A DNA stretch of 8,455 nt from Lactobacillales bacterium (GTDB taxonomy: Bacteria > Bacillota > Bacilli > Lactobacillales > Vagococcaceae), in NCBI GenBank assembly GCA_015655485.1, contig JAATEZ010000354.1, positions 1 through 8,455 of the forward strand. The letters are read 5' to 3'. The notes under the pieces were generated by a model. The model saw only the letters and a program-made list of their open reading frames with translations, ran no database searches and was not told the DNA's origin. Shown in pieces: positions 1-5,943 of the stretch (its first letter is position 1; the number at the start of each line of letters is the position of its first letter). A program made the translations under genes and the position numbers.

Positions 1-735
1 AACTTTTTGGATTTTTTCAGCTAAGGCATTTTCTTCATATTTTACAGGTGCAAAACTGGCCTCCCAATATTTTTCAAAACGAACTTCGCCCGCTCTTTCT
101 TTTACAAAGTAGGATCCCGGCTGCAGGCGATGGATCTCACTAGTCAAAGTCTGCGGCTCAGGAACATACTGAAAAGTCATATAATCTTGCAAAGCCGCCT
201 CATTCAGTTTTTTTTCTTTCAAAATCAAACGAATCGATTTAGCTTCGGAAGCGACATAAAAATTCCCGTCTTCCTGCGCAAAATGAAACGGCTTGATTCC
301 AAAATGATCGCGGGCACCATATATTTTCTTTTCTATTTTATCCCAGATCACGAAAGCAAACATTCCTCTTAACATTTCCGCTGTTTTTTCTCCATATTTT
401 TTATAAACAGCCAGAATCACTTCTGTGTCGCTTTCTGTTTGAAAAAGATACCCTTCTTGAATAAGTTTGCTCTTTAATTCAATATAGTTATAAATCTCTC
501 CATTAAAAACGATCCAGAAACGCTCCTCATCATAAGATAACGGCTGGCTGCCCTTTTCTAAATCGATGATGCTCAAACGACGAAATCCAAAAGAAATATC
601 TTCATCATGATAATAGCCCTCACTGTCAGGGCCTCGATGAACGATCAAGGCGTTCATTGTTTCAATTTTCTTTTTCTGCTCTTCTATTTCCTGAATACTA
701 GCTCCTTGATGAATACATCCGACAAAACCACACAC
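1..735 (-). CDS. asnB: Asparagine synthetase (glutamine-hydrolysing), N-terminal part, cut by window edge
   Basis: The enzyme makes asparagine from aspartate, ATP and glutamine-derived ammonia in the cytoplasm. The visible 245 codons cover the class II glutamine amidotransferase domain and the start of the linker to the synthetase domain. Translation from a GTG at 735 gives MCGFVGC, so the nucleophile Cys2 is exposed once Met is removed. Further class II motifs follow: RGPD (residues 34-37), RRLSIID (52-58), NGEIYNY (78-84), SDTE (102-105), GARDHFGIKP (140-149) and the ASEAKS stretch (about 163-168). The C-terminal synthetase domain lies beyond position 1; full proteins of this type are roughly 600 residues or more. 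The GTG is chosen because Cys must follow Met directly and because GGAGGG sits 8 nt upstream. The gene follows the ABC permease on the same strand after 127 bp and probably has its own promoter. Family assignment is very secure. Confidence 0.95.
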   Translation of the reverse strand, partial: MCGFVGCIHQGASIQEIEEQKKKIETMNALIVHRGPDSEGYYHDEDISFGFRRLSIIDLEKGSQPLSYDEERFWIVFNGEIYNYIELKSKLIQEGYLFQTESDTEVILAVYKKYGEKTAEMLRGMFAFVIWDKIEKKIYGARDHFGIKPFHFAQEDGNFYVASEAKSIRLILKEKKLNEAALQDYMTFQYVPEPQTLTSEIHRLQPGSYFVKERAGEVRFEKYWEASFAPVKYEENALAEKIQKV

Positions 736-743
736 AATAACTT

Positions 744-749
744 CCCTCC
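744..749 (-). promoter_or_regulatory. Ribosome binding site fixing the GTG start of asnB
   Basis: On the minus strand GGAGGG lies 8 nt before the GTG at 735-733. It supports the non-ATG start, which also places the catalytic cysteine at residue 2. An in-frame ATG lies only further inside, after the catalytic Cys. Confidence 0.75.
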
Positions 750-774
750 AGTAACTGATAAACTTAACTCTCTC

Positions 775-806
775 ATTATAGTATACATCCCTTTAAAAAT
801 AAACAA
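775..806 (-). promoter_or_regulatory. Candidate asnB promoter
   Basis: The minus strand carries overlapping -10-like hexamers, TATACT (785-780) and TATAAT (780-775), about 40 nt before the asnB start. The best upstream element is TTGTTT (806-801), spaced 15 nt from TATACT or 20 nt from TATAAT, neither of which is ideal. No convincing terminator separates asnB from the upstream permease gene, so readthrough from the five-gene unit is also possible. Confidence 0.4.
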
Positions 807-831
807 CATGAAATAGAAAAACTCTTAACTT

Positions 832-851
832 AAATTTATCCAAATTTGTCC
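832..851. repeat. Short 10-bp tandem repeat between permease gene and asnB
   Basis: AAATTTATCC is followed directly by AAATTTGTCC, two 10-bp units with one mismatch. They lie just after the permease stop and upstream of the candidate asnB promoter. Each unit begins with the self-complementary AAATTT, so the block can also pair as a weak 6-bp, all-A/T hairpin. This could be a tandem operator for asnB or simple chance in AT-rich DNA. Confidence 0.4.
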
Positions 852-862
852 AGATTCGTGAT

Positions 863-1621
863 TTAAACACGCTTTCTCCATCTCATTCCATAAGATTCTG
901 CGAAGTCGATCAAAAAGAAGAGAGCCACACCTATTAAACTTAAGACAATGATCCCGCCGTACATGGCCCGATAATCCATTCGCAACCACGAATCCATAAT
1001 GAAATACCCCATTCCAAATTCGGTCCCATAATTTTCTGTAAAAAATAAGACTGACAAGGTTGTTCCCAAAGAGATCCGCAGAGTACTGATAACATTATAC
1101 AAAGAAGCAGGAAATGTGACGTATTTGAAAAGCTGTATCCGAGTAGCGCCAATTGCCCTTAAAACCTCATACTGGCGAGCCGGAATGTCCCGAATGGCAT
1201 CCCTTGTTGCCATCACGACTTGAGGCATAACAATCAAAACTATCATGATTATTTTTGAAGACTCGCCTAACCCAAATAACAGCATTACGATCGGCAGCAA
1301 AGCCAGCTTAGGGATCGGATAAGTCAGATAAAGAATGGGATCTAAAATTTTATCCCACCTTACTGAACTTCCCATGATGAGCCCAATCAAAAATCCTGAA
1401 ATAAGCGAAATGATCATACCAGAAAATACCCGAAATAAGCTGTAGACTATATGTAGCGCCAATTGCCGCTGAAATAAAGAAGGAAGATAAAGATAAACAG
1501 CCACTGGGTCTGGCAATATTTTTTTATCAACGATCCCCGCAGCCAGATACCACAGAAGGCTAATGAATACCATCGCCAATACTAGTGCCGTGACTTTTCT
1601 TAGAAAAATAGATTTATTCAT
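863..1621 (-). CDS. ABC transporter permease, SsuC/TauC/NMT1-type
   Basis: This 252-residue integral membrane protein would form the channel of the importer encoded by the two genes upstream of it. It shows about six hydrophobic segments, beginning at residues 10-30. The stretch YPIPKLALLPIVMLLFG (about 101-117) is typical of SsuC/TauC-like permeases. The EAA loop that docks on the ATPase reads EVLRAIGATRIQLFKYVTFP (about 152-171). The ATG overlaps the end of the ATPase gene by 8 bases, with AGGAGG at 1637-1632, 10 nt before the start. Overlap and strand place it as the last gene of a five-gene unit that starts at ubiD. Members of this family carry sulfonates, nitrate, thiamine precursors or other small organic ions, and sequence alone does not separate these. 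The gene context suggests an aromatic carboxylate. Confidence 0.88.
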   Translation of the reverse strand: MNKSIFLRKVTALVLAMVFISLLWYLAAGIVDKKILPDPVAVYLYLPSLFQRQLALHIVYSLFRVFSGMIISLISGFLIGLIMGSSVRWDKILDPILYLTYPIPKLALLPIVMLLFGLGESSKIIMIVLIVMPQVVMATRDAIRDIPARQYEVLRAIGATRIQLFKYVTFPASLYNVISTLRISLGTTLSVLFFTENYGTEFGMGYFIMDSWLRMDYRAMYGGIIVLSLIGVALFFLIDFAESYGMRWRKRV

Positions 1622-2396
1622 CTGATCCGATCCTCCTTCGCAAATTTTTAACTTCTTTCCAAAAATCCGGGTGAAGCTTTTTATCTGTAAAGGAAAAATT
1701 TCTTAAAGGATTTTCAATCATTTCTATGGAAGAAGAAAAATTTTCTTGAGCAGTAAACAGCAGGATATGGTCTCCCAGCAAGAGGGCTTCTTCAATATCA
1801 TGTGTGACAAATAAACTCAATACAGGATGGTCGCTCCAAGTCTTTAAAAACAGCCGCTGAACTTTTTCACGTGTGAAAGCATCCAAAGCCGAAAAAGGTT
1901 CATCCATCAATAACATTTCTGGATCGATGACAAAGGCTTTAGCCAGCGACAACCGCTGCTTCTGCCCCCCGCTCAACTGATTAGGGTAGGCTTTTCTTTT
2001 TTCGTATAACTGTAATTCTTCTAAGAGAAGTTTCACTTTTTGTCGATTTAAGAAGGATAAACGCGGTTCCTTTTGACTGATCCGTAAATGAATGCACATC
2101 GCCCTTTCAACCGTGTGCCATGGCAGCAGACCATATTCTTGTGGCACGATCCCTATCTTATGCTGACCGGGATCGAAAATTTTCTGCCGATAATAGATAG
2201 TGCCCTGCTCCATTTCTTGAATGCCCGCTAAACAATTTAAAAAAGTTGTTTTCCCCGCCCCTGAGGTCCCGATTATTGTATAAATAGCCTGCTTTGGAAA
2301 AGATAAGTTCAGATGATCAAATAACCTAAGTCCAGGTGAAAAGCCCAGACTTAAATCCTTTATGGAAAGTTCCTCGGTATTATTTAAAATAGACAT
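1614..2396 (-). CDS. ABC transporter ATP-binding protein, SsuB/TauB-type
   Basis: This 260-residue cytoplasmic ATPase would power the importer. All ABC motifs are present: Walker A GTSGAGKTT (residues 43-51), Q-loop PQEYGLLPW (85-93, Gln86), signature LSGGQKQR (141-148), Walker B MLLMDE (161-166) with D-loop SALD, and switch His199 in FVTHDIEEA. The PQ..GLLPW Q-loop and FVTHDIEEAL H-loop are characteristic of the nitrate/sulfonate/taurine subfamily. It overlaps the end of the lipoprotein gene by 17 bases and the start of the permease gene by 8. No strong Shine-Dalgarno precedes its ATG, so translation is probably coupled to the upstream gene. The C-terminal 50 residues are less conserved in style and hold no domain I recognise. 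The substrate is unknown; see the binding protein. Confidence 0.9.
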   Translation of the reverse strand: MSILNNTEELSIKDLSLGFSPGLRLFDHLNLSFPKQAIYTIIGTSGAGKTTFLNCLAGIQEMEQGTIYYRQKIFDPGQHKIGIVPQEYGLLPWHTVERAMCIHLRISQKEPRLSFLNRQKVKLLLEELQLYEKRKAYPNQLSGGQKQRLSLAKAFVIDPEMLLMDEPFSALDAFTREKVQRLFLKTWSDHPVLSLFVTHDIEEALLLGDHILLFTAQENFSSSIEMIENPLRNFSFTDKKLHPDFWKEVKNLRRRIGSDE

Positions 2397-3342
2397 CAGA
2401 TTTCACATCGCTTGGCTGTAAATTTTTGGTCAATATTCCCTTTTCTTTTGCCCAAGCAAAAACAGATTCGATATCACTGTCAGATACTTGTTGAGCTTTA
2501 GGATAGTCCGGAACCACAATGTTTTCTTTTAAATCTGACGGGAAGCCGATCTCATCAATAAAAACATCGATATAATCTTCTTTATCATGCTTTTTCATAT
2601 AGCTCACTGCCTCGTTATAGGCTTTGTACATTCCAATGATCTGTTTATCTTTCGCCTGGATCGTTTTGTCTAAAAATCCCATCGAAAAAGGATTTATCCC
2701 TAATTTTTGAGTAGAACTTAAAACTCTTGCCCCATCTTTTTTTCCGATAGTCACATAGGGTTCAGGCAGGATCCCGGCATCGACTTGTTGGTTTTCGATC
2801 AACTCTAATCTAGAGGGAACTGCAGGAACTTCCTTAAAGGCGACATCAGCTGTTGACAGTCCCGCTGCCTGCAAAATCATCGCCATCGCATATTCAGTGC
2901 CAGTATTACTCGAATAAACAACCGTTTTTCCATCTAAGTCTTTCACTGATTGGATCTTTTCATTGTCTGTCACCACATCAAATTCCCCATATGTAGAACC
3001 AGTAACATAAATGTTTTCTCCAGCTTCGCGGTAAAGGGCAATAGAAACCAGGTCTGTACTGATCCCGTCTAATGTACCGGCTTGAAACGCAGCATCGCGG
3101 TCCTTCGCACTTTTAAAAGCTTTGATATCCAGATCCACTCCGTACTTATGATCAAATCCCTGCTTATGAGCAATGATCAGCGGGATATTGTCAGTGGCCG
3201 GCATGACCCCCAGAGTCAATACTTCTGTTTTTGATTCCTTTTTCGTACTTTTTATCGTAGAATCGCCCTTTTTATTCCCGCATCCAGCCACTACAAAAGC
3301 AACCAATAGAAAGCCTGCTATTCCCTTAACAACCTTTTTCAT
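2380..3342 (-). CDS. ABC transporter substrate-binding lipoprotein, NMT1/SsuA-like
   Basis: This extracytoplasmic receptor of the importer is 320 residues from the chosen ATG at 3342. A lipoprotein signal peptide ends in VVAGC, giving lipidated Cys21, followed by a polar Lys/Ser-rich linker. The mature part begins LTLGVMPATDNIPLIIAHKQG and contains AFQAGTLDGISTDLVS and DLDGKTVVYSSNTGTEYAMAMILQ. That is the usual order of a type 2 periplasmic-binding fold in the SsuA/THI5/NMT1 group. An in-frame GTG at 3351 would add three residues, but its only Shine-Dalgarno candidate touches it directly, whereas GGAG sits 8 nt before the ATG. The gene follows ubiA after 53 bp. The ligand is unidentified; its position behind a prenyltransferase and decarboxylase suggests an aromatic carboxylate. 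Thiamine-precursor, sulfonate or riboflavin-like ligands are alternatives. Confidence 0.88.
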   Translation of the reverse strand: MKKVVKGIAGFLLVAFVVAGCGNKKGDSTIKSTKKESKTEVLTLGVMPATDNIPLIIAHKQGFDHKYGVDLDIKAFKSAKDRDAAFQAGTLDGISTDLVSIALYREAGENIYVTGSTYGEFDVVTDNEKIQSVKDLDGKTVVYSSNTGTEYAMAMILQAAGLSTADVAFKEVPAVPSRLELIENQQVDAGILPEPYVTIGKKDGARVLSSTQKLGINPFSMGFLDKTIQAKDKQIIGMYKAYNEAVSYMKKHDKEDYIDVFIDEIGFPSDLKENIVVPDYPKAQQVSDSDIESVFAWAKEKGILTKNLQPSDVKSDVYFK

Positions 3343-3348
3343 GTTTTT

Positions 3349-3354
3349 CACTCC
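3349..3354 (-). promoter_or_regulatory. Ribosome binding site deciding the lipoprotein gene start
   Basis: GGAGTG on the minus strand overlaps the alternative GTG codon at 3351-3349. Its GGAG core lies 8 nt from the ATG at 3342, a normal distance. This favours the ATG over the GTG as the start. Confidence 0.6.
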
Positions 3355-3379
3355 AATTCAAACATATTTTTAAACAAAT

Positions 3380-3395
3380 AACCGCAGCTGCGGTT
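3380..3395 (-). terminator. Palindromic hairpin after ubiA, possible attenuator or partial terminator
   Basis: AACCGCAGCTGCGGTT is a perfect 16-bp palindrome starting on the base after the ubiA stop codon. As RNA it can form a 6-bp stem (AACCGC with GCGGTT) and an AGCT loop. On the minus strand it is followed by ATTTGTTTA, a broken U-rich run, so it would be a weak intrinsic terminator at most. It sits in the only gap of the five-gene unit and could lower transporter expression relative to the enzymes or shield the upstream mRNA end. A dimeric regulator binding the palindrome is the alternative. Confidence 0.45.
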
Positions 3396-4268
3396 TTATA
3401 AAAAAATATCGGAACACCCTGCGATCAAAAATACCACGCTGACCAGCTCGTTGACATTATAGGAAGCAATCGACGCATGTTGCAGTTTGTTTGGCTGAAC
3501 GATCACATGTTCAAGAATCAATAGCCCTCCAATAAGCAGCAAGCCGCAACTGTAAATAATGCCAAATTCCGGAACCAAAAAACCTACTATAACTAGGGAA
3601 AAAAATGAGAAACCATGGAAAATACTTGAAAAAATCAATCCATCTGCCACCCCAAAAGTTGCAGGAATAGAATGCAGACCGTAAGAATGATCAAATTCAA
3701 CATCCTGAGCCCCATAGATCACATCAAAACCTGCGACCCAAAACAGATTAGCTGCTCCCAAAAAAATGGGGATCGCAGTCATTTCTCCCGTTACAGCAAT
3801 ATACGCTCCCACTGGAGCCATACAACAGGTAAATCCCAATATCAAATGACACCAAGCAGTAAACCGCTTTGTATAGGAATAACCGATCATAAAGACGAAC
3901 GCTAAAGGCGACAAAAGTAAAGTCAGACGGTTGATTTGTCCGGCCGCGATGAAAAATACTGCAAAACAAACCCCGGAAAATAAAATCACTTCTCTAGCCG
4001 ACAATTTTTTTTGCGGTAATTGACGAAGCCGCGTTCTTGGATTTTTTTCATCATAAAAAACATCGATCACCCGATTGATCGCGTTCGCTCCAGTTCGGGC
4101 GCTTAATAAAGCAGCAAGCAGCCAGATAAATGTTTTCCAGTCAGGCAATCCATGGGCCGCAATCAACATAGCGACCAGCCCAAAAGAGATCGAAAAAATC
4201 GTATGCTGAAACATAACTAAGATACTGTATTCATGGATCTTACGAAATATTTTAATCGTCAAAGCCAT
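3396..4268 (-). CDS. ubiA: UbiA-family aromatic prenyltransferase, MqnP-like
   Basis: This 290-residue membrane enzyme transfers a polyprenyl chain from its diphosphate to a hydroxylated aromatic carboxylate. The first Mg-diphosphate motif is NRVIDVFYD (Asn65, Asp69, Asp73), followed by EKNPRTRLRQLP. The second is FDVIYGAQDVEFD (Asp182, Asp189, Asp193), followed by GLHSIPATFG. The NRxxDxxxD form, the NPRT stretch and the GLHSIP tail resemble the MqnP-type enzymes of the futalosine menaquinone route more than MenA or COQ2. About eight to nine hydrophobic segments are visible, and the length is normal for the family. Its ATG overlaps the 3' end of ubiD by 17 bases, with AAGGTGG 7 nt upstream (4282-4276). 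The likely substrate is 1,4-dihydroxy-6-naphthoate; 4-hydroxybenzoate is the alternative. MenA is unlikely because MenA needs no UbiD partner. Confidence 0.9.
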   Translation of the reverse strand: MALTIKIFRKIHEYSILVMFQHTIFSISFGLVAMLIAAHGLPDWKTFIWLLAALLSARTGANAINRVIDVFYDEKNPRTRLRQLPQKKLSAREVILFSGVCFAVFFIAAGQINRLTLLLSPLAFVFMIGYSYTKRFTAWCHLILGFTCCMAPVGAYIAVTGEMTAIPIFLGAANLFWVAGFDVIYGAQDVEFDHSYGLHSIPATFGVADGLIFSSIFHGFSFFSLVIVGFLVPEFGIIYSCGLLLIGGLLILEHVIVQPNKLQHASIASYNVNELVSVVFLIAGCSDIFL

Positions 4269-5700
4269 ATTCTTGCCACCTTCTTGTTACTTGCGCTTGC
4301 ATCTCTGGAGTCATCGTGATATCGTTCGGCCACTCGCGCTGATGTCCCTCGCTGTGCCATTTTTTTGTGGCGTCAATGCCTAACCGTGTTCCGAAAAAAG
4401 CCTGATCGGAAGCATGATCTAATGCATCCAGCGGCCCATCATTAAAAACAAGATCACGTCTGGCATCAATATTATTAAAAACTTTCCAGGCCACTTTGCT
4501 GTAGTCGTGCGGAGAAACTTCTTCGTCGACAACAATGATCATTTTGGTATACATCATCTGGCCGGTCCCCCAGAAAGAATTCATGACTTTATGGGCATGA
4601 TAAGGATATTTTTTTTTGATTGAAACTATGACACAATTATGAAAAACACCCTCCAAGGGAAAACTAAAATCAATGACTTCCGGGATCATCATTTGCAAGA
4701 GCGGTAAAAAAATACGTTCCGTCGCTTTAGCCAGATAACAATCCTCCATTGGAGGCTGACCTACGATCGTCGTTGGATAAACAGCGGCTTTCCGGTGAGT
4801 GATACAAGTGATGTGAAAGATTGGATATTCATCAATTAACGAATAATAGCCGGTATGATCGCCAAACGGGCCTTCCTTTCTTAAAGGTTCATTGACATCC
4901 ACGTATCCTTCTAAAACAAATTCTGCCTGAGCAGGTACATGGATCCCGTTTGTGATAGATTTAACAAGTTTAACCGGCCGTTTACGCAAAAAACCGGCAA
5001 ACATCATCTCATCAATCATTTTAGGCATGGGAGCCGTTGCCGCATAAGTGATGGCAGGGTCACATCCTAAAGCAACAGAAACCGGCATCTTTCCACCCAG
5101 CTTTCGGTATTTTTCATAAATTTCATGCCCATCTTTATGTAGGTGCCAGTGCATCCCTGTCGTATTCGCATCAAAGACTTGCAGACGATACATTCCCGTA
5201 TTTTGCTGATTGGTTTCGGGATCTTTTGTAAAAACCAGCGGCAAAGTTATATATTTGCCGCCATCTTCAGGCCAGCACTTTAAAATCGGCCATTCAGATA
5301 AATCGACCCTTTCTTCAACGACTTCTTGGCACGGAGCCCGATAACCTTTCTGTGGAAAAACAGCGGCCAGTCTGGATAGTTTTGGAACGGATTCCACTAA
5401 ATTTTTCCATCCGGAAAAATTTTTCATATTGGTTAATTCCCGAATTTGCTGACCGATCTCATCTAACTGATCCACACCCAAAGCTAGACTCATTCGTTCG
5501 TAGGAACCAAAAGCGTTGATCAACAACGGATATTTTGAACCCTTGACATTTTCAAACAGCAGCGCAGGTCCTTTTTTTTTAGAAATACGATCAGTGATTT
5601 CCGTGATCTCGAGTTCCGGATCCACCTCTGCTTTTATTCTTTTTAGTTCCCCCAAATTTTCTAATGCTTTTATAAATCCCTGCAACCCATCAAAAGCCAT
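4252..5700 (-). CDS. ubiD: UbiD-family prenylated-FMN-dependent decarboxylase, MqnL-like
   Basis: This 482-residue decarboxylase would remove the carboxyl group left on the ring after prenylation by the adjacent UbiA protein. Family signatures appear in order: GPALLFENVKG (44-54), NTGMYRLQ (167-174, Arg172), the metal-site region HWHLHKDGHEI (184-194), AEFVLEGYVD (259-268, Glu264), EGPFGDHTGYYS (276-287, Glu276) and the C-terminal GIDATKKW (441-448). The Arg and Glu residues needed for prenylated-FMN chemistry therefore appear present. The length matches the UbiD/MqnL group. The ATG has AGGAGG 7 nt upstream (5713-5708). It is the first gene of the five-gene unit and overlaps ubiA by 17 bases. 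The cofactor-making enzyme UbiX/MqnM is not in the window and must be encoded elsewhere. A role on a free phenolic acid is possible but less likely with UbiA adjacent. Confidence 0.92.
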   Translation of the reverse strand: MAFDGLQGFIKALENLGELKRIKAEVDPELEITEITDRISKKKGPALLFENVKGSKYPLLINAFGSYERMSLALGVDQLDEIGQQIRELTNMKNFSGWKNLVESVPKLSRLAAVFPQKGYRAPCQEVVEERVDLSEWPILKCWPEDGGKYITLPLVFTKDPETNQQNTGMYRLQVFDANTTGMHWHLHKDGHEIYEKYRKLGGKMPVSVALGCDPAITYAATAPMPKMIDEMMFAGFLRKRPVKLVKSITNGIHVPAQAEFVLEGYVDVNEPLRKEGPFGDHTGYYSLIDEYPIFHITCITHRKAAVYPTTIVGQPPMEDCYLAKATERIFLPLLQMMIPEVIDFSFPLEGVFHNCVIVSIKKKYPYHAHKVMNSFWGTGQMMYTKMIIVVDEEVSPHDYSKVAWKVFNNIDARRDLVFNDGPLDALDHASDQAFFGTRLGIDATKKWHSEGHQREWPNDITMTPEMQAQVTRRWQEYGFDD

Positions 5701-5751
5701 TTTGGATCCTCCTCAGCTGCTCTCTTATTTTCTTAAAGACCATACAAGGTT

Positions 5752-5760
5752 ATTTTAACA
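5752..5760 (-). promoter_or_regulatory. Candidate extended -10 promoter for the ubiD unit
   Basis: The minus strand reads TGTTAAAAT, a TG-n extended -10 with TAAAAT at 5757-5752, about 50 nt before the ubiD start. No good -35 hexamer lies 16-18 nt further up. A weaker alternative is TTGGAT, 17 nt, then TATTTT, further upstream. No riboswitch-like leader is evident in the short 5' region. Confidence 0.3.
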
Positions 5761-5810
5761 TCAATCAGCAAAAAATAAGACATTTTTTTAATTGATCCAA
5801 TAAAATTCTG

Positions 5811-5822
5811 CTTGCGAGCAAG
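5811..5822. repeat. Short inverted repeat in the divergent promoter region
   Basis: CTTGCGAGCAAG has 5-bp arms (CTTGC/GCAAG) around a 2-bp centre, midway between ubiD and opuCA. It lies upstream of both candidate promoters, where a dimeric regulator could bind, but it is short enough to be chance. The rest of the 243-bp gap is AT-rich and holds no gene. Confidence 0.3.
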
Positions 5823-5859
5823 AAAATAAATGAACTTTTTTTCATAAAAAACCGTGCCA

Positions 5860-5889
5860 TTCGCATTTATACGCTAAAACTGTTATGAT
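5860..5889 (+). promoter_or_regulatory. Candidate opuC operon promoter, extended -10
   Basis: TGTTATGAT (5881-5889) is an extended -10 element with hexamer TATGAT at 5884-5889. TTCGCA at 5860-5865, 18 nt upstream, matches the -35 consensus at four of six positions. The start codon of opuCA is 54 nt beyond the -10. A second -10-like TATACT at 5897-5902 has no usable -35. Osmotic induction is typical of such operons but cannot be read from these bases. Confidence 0.5.
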
Positions 5890-5930
5890 TAATGGATATA
5901 CTGTTAATAAGAATTCATTTAAGGGTATAA

Positions 5931-5936
5931 AGGAGG
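5931..5936 (+). promoter_or_regulatory. Ribosome binding site fixing the TTG start of opuCA
   Basis: AGGAGG lies 7 nt before the TTG at 5944-5946. The TTG gives the usual N-terminus MIELKNVSKTF of this ATPase family, while the next in-frame ATG lies inside the Walker A region, so the TTG is the real start. Confidence 0.75.
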
Positions 5937-5943
5937 AAGTCGC

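Noticed and set aside
130..372. Plus-strand open frame opposite asnB
   Set aside because: The minus strand in this stretch reads as an intact asnB domain with Cys2, RGPD and NGEIYNY motifs; the plus frame has low-complexity residues and no family resemblance.
607..816. Plus-strand open frame across the asnB start and its upstream region
   Set aside because: It overlaps the asnB coding start and promoter region on the opposite strand and has no ribosome binding site or recognisable motif.
3343..3351. GTG at 3351 as the start of the binding lipoprotein
   Set aside because: The only Shine-Dalgarno candidate, GGAG, overlaps or touches this codon, while it is correctly spaced for the ATG at 3342; both give a workable signal peptide, so this is a preference rather than proof.
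3396..5700. Ubiquinone biosynthesis as the role of the UbiA-UbiD pair
   Set aside because: Low-GC Gram-positive bacteria do not make ubiquinone, and the UbiA motifs are of MqnP style; a menaquinone-type product is more plausible.
5701..5760. TPP or other riboswitch ahead of the ubiD unit, since NMT1/THI5-like transporters are often thiamine-related
   Set aside because: The leader is short and I could not find a THI-box-like core or an aptamer-plus-terminator arrangement on the minus strand.
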